From assembly GCF_011761235.1 (NCBI RefSeq), contig NZ_JAAOYW010000002.1:434001-498000 (forward strand): DNA of 64,000 bases. Reading direction: 5' to 3'. Origin of the DNA: Frigoribacterium faeni (lineage in GTDB: Bacteria; Actinomycetota; Actinomycetes; Actinomycetales; Microbacteriaceae). The position numbers were made by a program, and so were the translations under genes. Below, one piece after another: positions 1 through 9,557 of the stretch. The notes below the pieces were generated by a model that searched no databases, was not told where the DNA came from, and saw only the letters and a list, made by a program, of their open reading frames with translations. Every line of letters starts with the position of its first letter. Position 1 is the first letter of the stretch.

Positions 1-1046
1 TGGGAGGCGCCCTCCCCGCCGCCGACACCGTGGTCGACCTGGGCGGTGCGCGCCTCACCCCGGGCCTCGTCGACCTGCACAGCCACGGAGGCGGCGGTGC
101 CAGCCACGACGGAGGTCCCGACGAGATCGAGCGCGGCCTGGCACTGCACCGGTCGCACGGCACGACCCGATCGCTGGTGAGCCTCGTCGCGAACCCGATC
201 GACCGCCTCCGTGGCTCGATCGAGGCGATCGCCGAGCTGCGCCGACGCGACCCGCTCGTGCTCGGCGCCCACCTCGAGGGGCCGTTCCTCGCGCCGCACC
301 GCAAGGGCGCGCACGCCGAGCAGCACCTGGCCGTGCCGTCGCCCGAGAACGTCGACGCGCTGCTCGGGGCCGCGCCCGGGACGGTACGTCAGATCACGCT
401 CGCTCCCGAGCTGCCGGGCGGGCTGGACGCCGTCGGGCGGATCGTGGCCGCAGGCGCCGTCGTCGCGATCGGCCACACGGAGGCGGACCACGCCCTGGCC
501 GTCGCCGCCTTCGACCGAGGCGCCACGATGATGACCCATGCGTTCAACGCGATCGCGGGCATCGGGCACCGAGAGCCGGGCCCCGTGGTCGCGGCGATCA
601 GCGACGAGCGGGTCACGATCGAGCTGATCCTCGACGGCGTGCACGTGCACCCCGAGGTCGTGCGCATGGTGTTCGCGTCGGCACCCGGCCGCGTCGCCCT
701 CATCACCGACGCCATGTCGGCGGCGGGCTCGGCCGACGGCGACTACCTGCTGGGCGAGCTGGCCGTCACCGTGACCGACGGCGTCGCCGTGCTGTCGGGC
801 ACCGACACGATCGCCGGCTCGACCCTGACGCAGGACGCGGCCCTGCGCCTCGCCCTCTCCGCGGCCGGGCAGACGCCCGTCTCCGCCGTCGAGGCCCTCA
901 CCCTGACCCCGGCCCGGGCGATCGGCGAGGCGGACCGCCTCGGGCTGCTGGCCCCGGGCTACGTCGCCGACGCCGTCGCCTGGACGGACGACTGGCACGT
1001 CTCGCGGGTCTGGGCCGCCGGCCGGGAGCTGACCGACGGTCGGTGA
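1..1046 (+). CDS. nagA: N-acetylglucosamine-6-phosphate deacetylase, 5' end outside window
   Basis: NagA removes acetate from GlcNAc-6-phosphate to give glucosamine-6-phosphate, the step before NagB. The frame is open from base 3 and ends with TGA at 1044-1046, giving 347 visible residues. Roughly 40 N-terminal residues are missing compared with the usual family length of 380-400. Family landmarks seen in order are the metal-site entry HSHGGGG, the Glu-containing HLEGPF, IGHTEAD, THAFNAIAG with its metal/substrate His, and the catalytic Asp in ITDAMSAAG. It lies on the same strand as the downstream GntR regulator and nagB and belongs to the same amino-sugar pathway. Cytoplasmic, no signal peptide visible. 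Confidence 0.93.
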   Translation, partial: GGALPAADTVVDLGGARLTPGLVDLHSHGGGGASHDGGPDEIERGLALHRSHGTTRSLVSLVANPIDRLRGSIEAIAELRRRDPLVLGAHLEGPFLAPHRKGAHAEQHLAVPSPENVDALLGAAPGTVRQITLAPELPGGLDAVGRIVAAGAVVAIGHTEADHALAVAAFDRGATMMTHAFNAIAGIGHREPGPVVAAISDERVTIELILDGVHVHPEVVRMVFASAPGRVALITDAMSAAGSADGDYLLGELAVTVTDGVAVLSGTDTIAGSTLTQDAALRLALSAAGQTPVSAVEALTLTPARAIGEADRLGLLAPGYVADAVAWTDDWHVSRVWAAGRELTDGR

Positions 1047-1058
1047 GCCCGCCACGGC

Positions 1059-1161
1059 TCAGGAACGCGCCGGGCTCGGGTCCTGACCGGTGCACGCGGG
1101 TTAGGAGCGCTCCCCCTGAGCCGTGCGGGCTCAGGACCGGTGTTCCTGAACGTTGAGAGGG
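1059..1161. repeat. Nested inverted repeat, TTCAGGAAC family copy 1
   Basis: Outer arms TCAGGAAC (1059-1066) and GTTCCTGA (1142-1149) are exact inverse complements. Inside, CACGGCTCAGG pairs with CCTGAGCCGTG and there are further TCCTGA/TCAGGA pairs. A purine-rich tail (CGTTGAGAGGG) follows. It lies between the convergent stops of nagA and the M23 peptidase. Three relatives occur at 6502, 15023 and 24223. It probably acts as a structured 3' end or bidirectional terminator; that role is inferred. Confidence 0.65.
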
Positions 1162-1221
1162 ACACCACACCACGCGCAGGTGCGGGGCGGCGGCGCCGGG
1201 CGGCGAGCGGCGGGCGGCGAG

Positions 1222-2397
1222 CTAGAGCGTGCGGCCGGCGTTCGCGTCGAGCCAGGCGCGCGGGTCGACCTGCGTCGAGCCGCCGATCAGCACCTCGAAG
1301 TGCAGGTGCGCCCCGGTGGCGACGCCGCTGCGACCCACGAGGCCGACGAGCTCGCCCACCGCGACCTGCTGCCCGACGACGAGCGGGCTCGAGCCGACGA
1401 CCATGTGCGCGTAGAGCGTGCTGACCTTCTGCCCGTCGATGACGTGGTCGATGACGGCGTACTGCCCGAACTGGGCGTGCAGGCCCGACGTGCGGACGGT
1501 CCCGGCGGCGACGGCGCCGATCGGCGTGCCGCTGCCCGGGGTCATGTCGAGCCCCATGTGCATGCTCGAGCACGCGGCGCACGGAGCCGCGCGGGGGCCG
1601 AAGCCCGAGCTGAGCACGACGGTGCCCGGGAACGGCCAGCGGATGTCGCCGGTGCCCGAGTTGACGATGGTGCCGCCGCCCGCGGCGACCCCGCCGCTGC
1701 GGGTCGACGTCGCGTTCGACGTGCCGGACGCCGTCTCGGACTCGACCACGGGCGGGGGCGGCGGAGGCGGCGGCGGCGCGTCCTTGACGACGAACGCGTC
1801 GCGCTCCGAGACGGTGAGCACGACGAGCGAGGCGGCGAGCGTCTGTCCGGGCACCGGAGCGGCGGCCGACGTCTGCACGACCGTGCCGCCGAGGTCGCTC
1901 GCGGTCGCGGGCGTCACGTTCGACGAGAAGAAGAGCGCACTGGCGACGAAGGCGAGGGCGGGGACGGCCGCGGCGCGGAGACGGCGGGCGGCCTTCGAGG
2001 CGCGCACCCGGGGGTCGGGCTTCGCGGCGGCGCGAGCGGTCGAGGAGGCGCGGGCCGAGGACGCGCGGGTCGAGGAGGCGCGGGTCGAGGACGCGCGGGT
2101 CGAGGAGGCGCGGGTCGCCCCGGCAGCGACAGGCACCCGACGCGGGCGGACGGCCACGGTCGCCCGGCCCGACGACGCGGCCGACACGGGATCTGCCGAC
2201 GCGGCAGGAGCGGACTCGGGAGTCGCGATCGCCGCAGGTGCGGCCTCGGCGGGCACGGTCGCAGCAGGCGCCGCCGCAGCAGGGTTGGCCACGGAAGGCA
2301 CGGTCTGGCCGGCGAGCGCCGCGCGCTCCAGCGCCAGCGCCTCGCGGCGGGTCAGCGGGGCCGGGGTCTCGACCGGAGCGGCGTCGGACGCGCTCAC
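1222..2397 (-). CDS. M23-family (LytM) peptidase, membrane-anchored
   Basis: Predicted zinc peptidase acting on peptidoglycan cross-links. The GTG at 2397 gives 391 residues beginning MSASDAAP; the longer open frame upstream has no better start. Order: basic and Ala/Ser-rich cytoplasmic N-terminus containing five RASST-like pentapeptides, one hydrophobic segment (ALAFVASALFF), an extracytoplasmic linker with a run of nine prolines, then the LytM domain over the last ~130 residues. Zinc ligands are visible in HMGLDM (His and Asp) and in HLHFEV (His). An upstream LTRREALALERAA helix is seen in similar actinobacterial proteins. It is transcribed away from the GntR gene. Whether it is an active hydrolase or a regulator is not shown by sequence. 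Confidence 0.88.
   Translation of the reverse strand: MSASDAAPVETPAPLTRREALALERAALAGQTVPSVANPAAAAPAATVPAEAAPAAIATPESAPAASADPVSAASSGRATVAVRPRRVPVAAGATRASSTRASSTRASSTRASSARASSTARAAAKPDPRVRASKAARRLRAAAVPALAFVASALFFSSNVTPATASDLGGTVVQTSAAAPVPGQTLAASLVVLTVSERDAFVVKDAPPPPPPPPPVVESETASGTSNATSTRSGGVAAGGGTIVNSGTGDIRWPFPGTVVLSSGFGPRAAPCAACSSMHMGLDMTPGSGTPIGAVAAGTVRTSGLHAQFGQYAVIDHVIDGQKVSTLYAHMVVGSSPLVVGQQVAVGELVGLVGRSGVATGAHLHFEVLIGGSTQVDPRAWLDANAGRTL
2041..2115. repeat. 15-bp coding tandem repeat, five units
   Basis: Five consecutive 15-base units alternate CGAGGAGGCGCGGGT with CGAGGACGCGCGGGT, so the true period is 30 bases. On the coding (minus) strand they give repeating Arg-Ala-Ser-Ser-Thr. The unit contains the GAGGAGGCGCGGGTC motif that recurs across the window. 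Confidence 0.9.
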
Positions 2398-2555
2398 GGG
2401 GCCGTCACGAAGGGGCCGGGGGTGTCGATCACGGTCCTCCTCGCTCCACGGGTCCCGACGAGTGTAGGACAGCCGCGCCCGTGGCACCAGGGGCCACGCC
2501 CCGGTCGCGGGCCAGCGGACGCGGCCCCGGGGTGCGTAGTCTCGTGGCACGGAGA

Positions 2556-2570
2556 TAGGTCATGACCGGA
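2556..2570. promoter_or_regulatory. Candidate operator of the GntR regulator (autoregulation)
   Basis: A perfect 10-bp palindrome, GGTCATGACC (2558-2567), lies 38 bp upstream of the GntR-family start. The same palindrome followed by the same GGAC recurs at 4279-4288 before the PTS genes. It resembles the DasR site core (TGGTCTAGACCA type) of other actinobacteria. Binding is inferred. Confidence 0.6.
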
Positions 2571-2605
2571 CGGGACCACCGCCTCCGGCCGGACGGAGGG
2601 CACGC

Positions 2606-3388
2606 ATGGGCAAGCTGATCACCGACGGCGCCGTGCCGAAGCACGAGCAGCTGCGGTCGATCCTGCAGCGGCTCGCGGCGGACGACCTGCCCGCCGGCGC
2701 CGCGATCCCGAGCGAGCGCCAGCTCATGGTCGAGCACGGCGTCAGCCGCATCACGGTGCGCCAGGCGGTCGGGCAGCTCGTGTCCGAGGGGTGGCTCACG
2801 CGGGTCAGGGGCAAGGGCACGTTCGTGGCGCACCGGGCCGTGCAGTCGACCCTGCACCTCGCGTCGTTCACGAGCGAGATGACCGCGCTCGGCCACCGCC
2901 CGAGCACCGTCGTCCTGGTGCGCGACGAGTGCGTGCCCGAGCCCGAGACGGCCGCGGCGCTGCGGCTCTCCCCCGGCGAGACCGCCCTGCACGTCAAGCG
3001 CCTGCGGCTGGCCGACGGCGAGCCCGTCAGCATCGACGACGCCTGGTACCCGTCGGCTCGGCTGCCCGGCCTGCTCGAGCGCGACCTCAGCCTCTCGCTC
3101 TACCGGCTGCTCGCCGACGAGTACGACGCGCCCGTCACCCGGGCCACGCAGACGGTCGCGGCGCGGGAGGCGCAGGCCGACATCGCGACGCTGCTCGGCA
3201 CCCGGGACGGCTCGCCGGTTCTCTACTTCGACCGGGTGTCGTTCTCGGGCGACGAGCCGATCGAGCGCTCCGAGAGCTGGTACCGGTCGGACCGCTACCG
3301 GGTGACGATGCAGGTGTCGTCGGCCGCGGAGCCGGCGGCGCCCCCGACGGCGTCCGCCCCGGAACGGGAGCCGGCGACCGCCTCCTGA
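2606..3388 (+). CDS. GntR-family regulator with UTRA domain (NagR/DasR type)
   Basis: 260 residues. The N-terminal winged helix-turn-helix spans about residues 10-75 (PSERQLMVEHGVSRITVRQAVGQL), followed by a UTRA ligand domain from about 90 to 235. This is the HutC subfamily, which includes DasR and NagR and responds to amino-sugar phosphates. The ATG is preceded by GGAGGG. It sits among nagA, EIIA/EIIB, EIIC and nagB, and a shared palindrome lies before its own gene and before the PTS genes, so it very likely represses this regulon and itself. The C-terminal ~25 residues are Pro/Ala-rich and probably disordered. Confidence 0.88.
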   Translation: MGKLITDGAVPKHEQLRSILQRLAADDLPAGAAIPSERQLMVEHGVSRITVRQAVGQLVSEGWLTRVRGKGTFVAHRAVQSTLHLASFTSEMTALGHRPSTVVLVRDECVPEPETAAALRLSPGETALHVKRLRLADGEPVSIDDAWYPSARLPGLLERDLSLSLYRLLADEYDAPVTRATQTVAAREAQADIATLLGTRDGSPVLYFDRVSFSGDEPIERSESWYRSDRYRVTMQVSSAAEPAAPPTASAPEREPATAS

Positions 3389-3479
3389 GCGCGAGCGGAC
3401 GCCGTCGGGCGACCCGCGCCTCCTCGGGGCCCTCGTCAGCCCGCTCCGAGCAGGCGGACCGGCCCTGGGAGGCGGCGCG

Positions 3480-3941
3480 TCAGAACTCGAAGAGCGCCGA
3501 CCGCACCTCGACGTCGCTGCCGACCGACTGCTGCGGCACGCTGTCCGGCGCGCTGTCGAGCACGACGACGGGGCACACGGCCGAGTACCCGGCCGCCGCG
3601 ACGACCGTCGGGTCGAACCGGACGACGACGTCGCCGGCCGCCACCGCGGCGCCCTCGGCGATCGCGAGCTCGAAGCCCTCGCCGCCGAGCTTCACCGTGT
3701 CGATGCCCACGTGGACGAGCAGGCCCGTGCCCGACTCGTGCACGACGGCGAACGCGTGCGGGTGCAGCTTGACGACCTCGCCGTCGACGGGCGAGACGAC
3801 GTCGACCAGTCGACCGCCCGCAGGAGGCGCGCTCGGCTCGATCGCGACGCCCGCTCCCACGAGCTGGCCGGCGAACACGGCGTCGGGCACGTCGGCGAGC
3901 GACACGACCCGACCCGTGACGGGGGCGAGCGCGACGGTCAC
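3480..3941 (-). CDS. PTS EIIA component, glucose/GlcNAc family
   Basis: Carries phosphate from HPr to EIIB in the GlcNAc (or glucose) phosphotransferase system. The GTG at 3941 overlaps the EIIB stop by GTGA, so the two are translationally coupled; 153 residues, normal for a free-standing EIIA-Glc domain. Diagnostic features are SPVDGEVVKLHPHAF and LLVHVGIDTVKLGGEGF, where the His of VHVGIDT is the phosphorylated residue. The gene converges on the GntR gene and is divergent from EIIC-nagB, whose substrate it should serve. Confidence 0.93.
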   Translation of the reverse strand: MTVALAPVTGRVVSLADVPDAVFAGQLVGAGVAIEPSAPPAGGRLVDVVSPVDGEVVKLHPHAFAVVHESGTGLLVHVGIDTVKLGGEGFELAIAEGAAVAAGDVVVRFDPTVVAAAGYSAVCPVVVLDSAPDSVPQQSVGSDVEVRSALFEF

Positions 3942-4171
3942 GGCAGGAGGTCGTTGATGTCCTCGGCGAGCGAGTCGGCGATCGTGCCGACGATCACCTG
4001 GACGCTGCCGCCGGCACGGACGACCGCGGTGGCGCCCGCGGCCTTGAGCGCGGCGTCGTCGACCAGGCTGAGGTCCTTGACGTCGGTGCGGAGGCGCGTG
4101 ATGCAGCCCTCGATCTCGTCGATGTTGTCGGCGCCGCCGAGTCCGTCGATCATGGCCTGTGCTCTCGACAT
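3938..4171 (-). CDS. PTS EIIB component, glucose/GlcNAc family
   Basis: 77 residues starting MSRAQAMIDGLGG; the ATG at 4171 is chosen because GAAGGAGAA lies just upstream, while the longer frame lacks a ribosome site. IEGCITRLR carries the Cys that receives phosphate from EIIA. Stand-alone EIIB next to stand-alone EIIA and a separate EIIC is the actinobacterial GlcNAc PTS arrangement. It is first gene of a two-gene unit with EIIA, and shares a divergent control region with EIIC. Confidence 0.92.
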   Translation of the reverse strand: MSRAQAMIDGLGGADNIDEIEGCITRLRTDVKDLSLVDDAALKAAGATAVVRAGGSVQVIVGTIADSLAEDINDLLP

Positions 4172-4239
4172 GAGCTGTTCTCCTTCGTCGTGGGGCTCGG
4201 ACGCCGGACGCGGCCCGGGGGCCGGAACGGCCCTCCCAG

Positions 4240-4268
4240 TTGACACCACGGACGGGTCTGAGGAAACT
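4240..4268 (+). promoter_or_regulatory. Candidate sigma-70 type promoter for EIIC-nagB
   Basis: TTGACA at 4240-4245 matches the -35 consensus exactly; after 17 bases comes GAAACT (4263-4268), a weak -10. The predicted start would fall next to the palindrome at 4277-4290, the classical position for repression. Prediction only. Confidence 0.55.
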
Positions 4269-4276
4269 ACCACTCA

Positions 4277-4290
4277 CTGGTCATGACCGG
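4277..4290. promoter_or_regulatory. Candidate GntR operator between EIIB and EIIC
   Basis: CTGGTCATGACCGG contains the perfect palindrome GGTCATGACC shared with the site at 2558-2567. It lies in the divergent EIIB/EIIC gap, immediately after the predicted -10 of the EIIC promoter, and could control both directions. Confidence 0.65.
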
Positions 4291-4398
4291 ACAGGACCGG
4301 CCGACCCGCACCTCCTGCCCCAGGGCCCCGCCCGCCCCGACGACCCGTCGTGGCGAGGCCCTGTCGCACGACGCTGTGCACCGACGAGAGGACCCCTC

Positions 4399-5655
<1,257 letters not shown>

Positions 5656-5658
5656 GGC

Positions 5659-6447
5659 ATGGAGATCGTCATCGTCCGCGACGCCGCCGAGGCGGGCCGC
5701 GTCGCCGCCCTCAAGATCGCGTCGGTCGTGCAGCGCGACCCCGAGGCCGTGCTCGGCCTCGCGACGGGGTCGTCGCCCACCGGCATCTACGCGTCGCTCG
5801 CGGCCCGGGTGCAGGCCGGAGAGCTCGACTTCTCGCGCGCCTCCGGGTTCGCCCTCGACGAGTACGTCGGCATCCCGCTCGAGCACCCCGAGAGCTACGC
5901 CTCGGTGATCCGCCGGGACGTCGTCGAGCCGCTCGGCATGGACCCGTCGCGCGTGCGGGTGCCCGACGGCCGCGCCGACGACATCGAGGCCGCAGCGGCC
6001 GACTACGAGCAGGCGATCGCCGCGGCCGGGGGCGTCGACATCCAGATCCTCGGCATCGGGGCGAACGGGCACATCGGCTTCAACGAGCCGACGTCGTCGT
6101 TCGCGTCGCGCACCCGCATCAAGACGCTGGCGCCGCAGACCCGCGCCGACAACGCGCGGTTCTTCGACGACCCGTCGCAGGTGCCGACGCACTGCATGAC
6201 GCAGGGCCTCGGCACCATCCTCGACGCCCACGAGGTCGTGCTGGTGGCCGTCGGCACGGCCAAGGCCGCGGCCGTCGCCGGCATGGTCGAGGGGCCGCTC
6301 TCGGCGATGTGCCCGGGCAGCGCCCTGCAGCTGCACCAGCACGCGACGATCGTGGTCGACGAGGAGGCGGCGTCACAGCTCTCCCTCGCCGACTACTACC
6401 GCTACACGTACGCGAACAAGCCGGAGTGGCAGCGCTTCGAGCACTGA
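5659..6447 (+). CDS. nagB: Glucosamine-6-phosphate deaminase
   Basis: Converts glucosamine-6-phosphate to fructose-6-phosphate and ammonia, completing the NagA-NagB route to glycolysis. 262 residues, normal length. Motifs: LGLATGSSPTGIY (phosphate binding), GFALDEYVGI with the catalytic Asp, ILGIGANGHIGFNEP, and a conserved C-terminal YYRYTYANKPEW. The start follows the EIIC stop by three bases, so it is co-transcribed with the permease. Confidence 0.97.
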   Translation: MEIVIVRDAAEAGRVAALKIASVVQRDPEAVLGLATGSSPTGIYASLAARVQAGELDFSRASGFALDEYVGIPLEHPESYASVIRRDVVEPLGMDPSRVRVPDGRADDIEAAAADYEQAIAAAGGVDIQILGIGANGHIGFNEPTSSFASRTRIKTLAPQTRADNARFFDDPSQVPTHCMTQGLGTILDAHEVVLVAVGTAKAAAVAGMVEGPLSAMCPGSALQLHQHATIVVDEEAASQLSLADYYRYTYANKPEWQRFEH

Positions 6448-6501
6448 GCCCGGTGCGGGTGGGGCGGGGCTCGGGCACGGGCGGGGCACGGGTTCGGGCA
6501 C

Positions 6502-6700
6502 CGTTCCGGAATGTGCGTACTGAACGACGCCGAGGCTCCTCGCACCGTTCAGGAGTGCGCCTCCTGAACGACGCTGAGGCCCCTCACACGATTCAGGACG
6601 CCGCCGCGCCGACTTCCTGAACGGTGCACGGTCCAGGAACCTCGCTCCCTCCCCCGCGCGGATCAGGGAGCAAGTTCCTGAACGAGGGAGCGAGGGAGCG
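6502..6700. repeat. Nested inverted repeats, TTCAGGAAC family copy 2 (expanded)
   Basis: Fills most of the 279-base gap between the convergent nagB and acyl-CoA ligase stops. CGTTCAGGAG/CTCCTGAACG (6546-6570) is a perfect 10-bp stem with a 5-base loop. TTCCTGAAC...AGGAA (6614-6639) is an imperfect palindrome with TGCAC at its centre. GTTCCTGAACG (6674-6684) is followed by a purine-rich GAGGGAGCGAGGG tail. It is about twice the length of the other copies and looks like a duplicated element. Confidence 0.6.
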
Positions 6701-6726
6701 AGGGCAGGCCCGCAGGAGGCGCGGCG

Positions 6727-8442
6727 TCAGCCCCGCAGGTCCGGGAAGTCGGCGTCGCGCCACTCGGCCGCGAGGCGGTCGCCCGACCGGGCCGCCGCCT
6801 CCTCGCGCTCCCGCAGCTCGACCCGGCGGATCTTGCCCGAGATCGTCTTGGGCAGCTCGTCGACGAACTCGAGCCGGCGCACCCGCTCGTAGGCCGGCAG
6901 GCCCGTGCGGGCGTGGGCGAGCACGGCGCGGGCCGTCTCGGCCGACGGCTCCCACCCCGCGGCGAGCGTCACGTAGGCCTTGACGACGGCGAGCCGCACG
7001 TCGTCGGGCGCCGGCACCACCGCCGACTCGGCGACGGCCGGGTGCTCGATCAGCACGCTCTCGACCTCGAACGGCGACACCTTGTAGTCGGACGACTTGA
7101 AGACGTCGTCGGTGCGCCCGACGAAGGTGATCATGCCGTCGGCGTCGCGGGTGGCGACGTCGCCGGTGTGGAACAGCCCGTCGCGCTGCGACTCCGCCGT
7201 GCGCGCCTCGTCGCCGAGGTACCCGGCCATGAGGTTGACCGGGCGCACCGTGAGGTCGAGGCAGACCTCGCCGACGTCGCCGACCTCGCCGGTCGCGGGG
7301 TCGACCAGCACCACCTCGACGCCCGGCAGCGGGTGCCCCATCGACCCGGCCCGCACGACCGACCCCGGCGGGTTCGCGACGATCGCCGTCGTCTCGGTCT
7401 GGCCGTACCCGTCGCGGATGTCGAGGCCCCACGCCTGCTGCACGCGCGAGATGACCTCGGGGTTGAGGGGCTCGCCCGCCGAGAGCGCCTCGCGCAGGGC
7501 GACCGGCCGCTCGCCGAGCGACGACTGGATGAGCATGCGCCAGACGGTCGGCGGGGCACAGAACGAGGTCACCTCGGCCCGGTCGAGCTGCTCGCGCAGG
7601 GCGGCGGCCGAGAAGCGGGCCTGCTCGTGCACGAAGACGGTGGCCTCGGCGGTCCACGGCGCGAAGAAGAGGCTCCACGCGTGCTTGCCCCAGCCCGGCG
7701 ACGAGATGGTCAGGTGCACGTCGCCGGGACGCACGCCGATCCAGTACGTCGTCGTGAGGTGCCCGACCGGGTACGAGGCGTGGGTGTGCACGACCATCTT
7801 GGGCTTGCTCGTCGTGCCCGACGTGAAGTAGACGAGGCAGGGGTCGCTCGTCGCGGTCACGACGACGGGAGCCGTCTCGGAGGCGCGGCGCGAGTCGTCG
7901 AACGACGCCCACCCCGGGTGCTCCCCGCCCACCACGATCCGGCCCACGCCCGGCGCGATGTGGTCGAACTTGGGGGCGTCGGCCGCGTCGGCGACGACGT
8001 GCCGGACGAGGCCGCGCTCGACACGGTCGGCGAGGTCGTGCGGCGCGAGCACGACCGACGTGGGCAGGATCACCGCACCGATCTTCATGATCGCGAGCAT
8101 CGCCTCCCACAGCTCTACCCGGTTGCCGAGCATCAGCATGACGTGGTCGCCCTTCGCGACCCCGCGCTCGACGAGCCACGAGGCGACCTGGTCTGAGCGT
8201 CGGCGCATCTCGTCGAAGGTGACCCGGTGGTCGACGCCGTGCTGGTCGACGATCCAGAGCGCGACGCGGTCGTTGTCGCGGGCGATCACGTCGAACCAGT
8301 CGACGGCCCAGTTGAACGAGTCGCCGACGTCGGGCCAGCGGAACGCCGCCCGGGCGGCGGCGTGGTCGCCGGCGTGCGCCGCCAGCGAGTCTCGGGCGGC
8401 ACGGAACGCGGCGGTGGACGACTTCTCGGCGACGGGGACCAT
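6727..8442 (-). CDS. AMP-forming acyl-CoA ligase (acetyl/medium-chain type)
   Basis: ANL-family enzyme that activates a short or medium acyl acid to the acyl-CoA through an acyl-adenylate. ATG at 8442 gives 571 residues (MVPVAEKSS). Motifs in order: YFTSGTTSKPKM (AMP-binding P-loop), DGYGQTETTAI, FHTGDVATRDADG, FVGRTDDVFKSSDYKVSPFEVE hinge, and PKTISGKIRR with the catalytic Lys. The open frame continues upstream for hundreds of codons, but that part is antisense to cutC and not coding. Substrate cannot be read from sequence. Divergent from cutC. Confidence 0.88.
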   Translation of the reverse strand: MVPVAEKSSTAAFRAARDSLAAHAGDHAAARAAFRWPDVGDSFNWAVDWFDVIARDNDRVALWIVDQHGVDHRVTFDEMRRRSDQVASWLVERGVAKGDHVMLMLGNRVELWEAMLAIMKIGAVILPTSVVLAPHDLADRVERGLVRHVVADAADAPKFDHIAPGVGRIVVGGEHPGWASFDDSRRASETAPVVVTATSDPCLVYFTSGTTSKPKMVVHTHASYPVGHLTTTYWIGVRPGDVHLTISSPGWGKHAWSLFFAPWTAEATVFVHEQARFSAAALREQLDRAEVTSFCAPPTVWRMLIQSSLGERPVALREALSAGEPLNPEVISRVQQAWGLDIRDGYGQTETTAIVANPPGSVVRAGSMGHPLPGVEVVLVDPATGEVGDVGEVCLDLTVRPVNLMAGYLGDEARTAESQRDGLFHTGDVATRDADGMITFVGRTDDVFKSSDYKVSPFEVESVLIEHPAVAESAVVPAPDDVRLAVVKAYVTLAAGWEPSAETARAVLAHARTGLPAYERVRRLEFVDELPKTISGKIRRVELREREEAAARSGDRLAAEWRDADFPDLRG

Positions 8443-8467
8443 GTGCCCATGATGCTCGCCCGCCCAT

Positions 8468-8502
8468 GCCGGGCGCGGCATGCGGGCTGCGCCGCGCCCG
8501 GC
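8468..8502. repeat. 12-bp perfect inverted repeat
   Basis: GCCGGGCGCGGC (8468-8479) and GCCGCGCCCGGC (8491-8502) form a perfect 12-bp stem with an 11-base loop, in the divergent gap between the acyl-CoA ligase and cutC. In the 5' region of the ligase transcript it could be a leader hairpin; function unknown. Confidence 0.6.
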
Positions 8503-8558
8503 TCCGGCGCGTCCGACTCTGACGCGCCCGCCCGTCGCTCGCGATGCACCCGGTGCTC

Positions 8559-8626
8559 GAGGGCGGGTGTTCCGGGCCGAGGGCGGGTGGGCGCCGACCC
8601 GCCGTCGGCCCGGAAGACCCGCCCTC
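8559..8626. repeat. Near-perfect 68-nt palindrome in divergent gap
   Basis: Two adjoining 34-base arms (8559-8592 and 8593-8626) are inverse complements except at three positions. The first arm begins GAGGGCGGGTGTTCCGGGCC and internally repeats GGCCGAGGGCGGGT. It lies 36 bp before the cutC start, where a terminator for flanking genes is not needed, so cruciform formation, regulation or a repeat insertion are all possible. Confidence 0.7.
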
Positions 8627-8661
8627 GGCGGCGAGGTCCGCGCCTCTGGGAGGATCGGGGG

Positions 8662-9528
8662 ATGAACGACCGCACGCGCGCCTCCTCGTCCTCGTCGGCC
8701 ACGTCCGGGCAGGCCGGGCGGGCGGGGCGGGCCGGGCGGCGGGTCGCGCTCGAGATCGCGGTGACCTCGCTGGGCGGAGCCCGCACCGCGCTGGCCGGCG
8801 GCGCCGACCGGGTCGAGCTCTGCACCGCGCTCGAGATCGGCGGCGTCACCCCGTCCCAGGGCCTGGTGGAGGCGGTGGTCGCGACGGGCGTCCCGGTGCA
8901 CGCTCTCGTCCGGGCGCGCGGCGGCGACTTCGTCTACGACGACGCCGACCTCGACGTCATGGACCGCGAGGTGCGCACGCTCGTCGCCGGCGGCGTGGCC
9001 GGCGTCGTCGTGGGCGCGCTGCGCGCGGACGGCTCGCTCGACCTCGACGCCGTGGCCCGGCTGGTCGGCGCCGCCCGCGAGGCCGCGGCCGGGCGCTCGG
9101 CCGACTTCGGCGGCGCGCGCCTCGACGTCACCGTGCACCGGGCCGTCGACCGCGCCGCCTCCCCCGTCGACGCGGTGGCCGCGCTGGCCGGCCTGGGCGT
9201 CGACCGCGTGCTCACCTCGGGCGGCGCGTCGCGGGCGGGCGACGGGCTCGCCGCGGGGGTCCTCGCCGAGATGGTCGCCGCGGCCGGCACGGTCGAGGTG
9301 ATGGCCGGGGGCGGCGTGCGCGTCGACGACGTGGCCGCCCTCGTGGCGGCGGGCGTGTCCGGCGTGCACTTGTCGGCGTCGACCACGGCGTCGACGTCCT
9401 CCGAGCTCGACGGCGGAGACGGGGCGGGGCTCGTGTCGCTGGGGGCGGCCGGCGCGAGCGACGCGTACGCGGTGACCGACGCCTCCGTGGTGCGGGCGGC
9501 GCGGGCGGCGGTCGACGCCGCGGTCTGA
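8662..9528 (+). CDS. cutC: CutC-family protein
   Basis: TIM-barrel protein of the CutC family, historically linked to copper homeostasis; its biochemical role is not settled. 288 residues from the ATG at 8662, preceded by GGGAGGATC. Family motifs: LEIAVTSLGGARTALAGGADRVELC near the N-terminus, GGVTPSQGLV, VHALVRARGGDFVY, DVTVHRAVD and LTSGGASRAGDGL. About 27 N-terminal residues are Ser/Gly/Arg-rich and outside the fold. It lies beside amino-sugar genes, which fits a possible link to carbohydrate metabolism better than to copper; that is inference. Confidence 0.88.
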   Translation: MNDRTRASSSSSATSGQAGRAGRAGRRVALEIAVTSLGGARTALAGGADRVELCTALEIGGVTPSQGLVEAVVATGVPVHALVRARGGDFVYDDADLDVMDREVRTLVAGGVAGVVVGALRADGSLDLDAVARLVGAAREAAAGRSADFGGARLDVTVHRAVDRAASPVDAVAALAGLGVDRVLTSGGASRAGDGLAAGVLAEMVAAAGTVEVMAGGGVRVDDVAALVAAGVSGVHLSASTTASTSSELDGGDGAGLVSLGAAGASDAYAVTDASVVRAARAAVDAAV

Positions 9529-9557
9529 CGCAGGCGGCGCGGCGCCGGCACGGGGTG

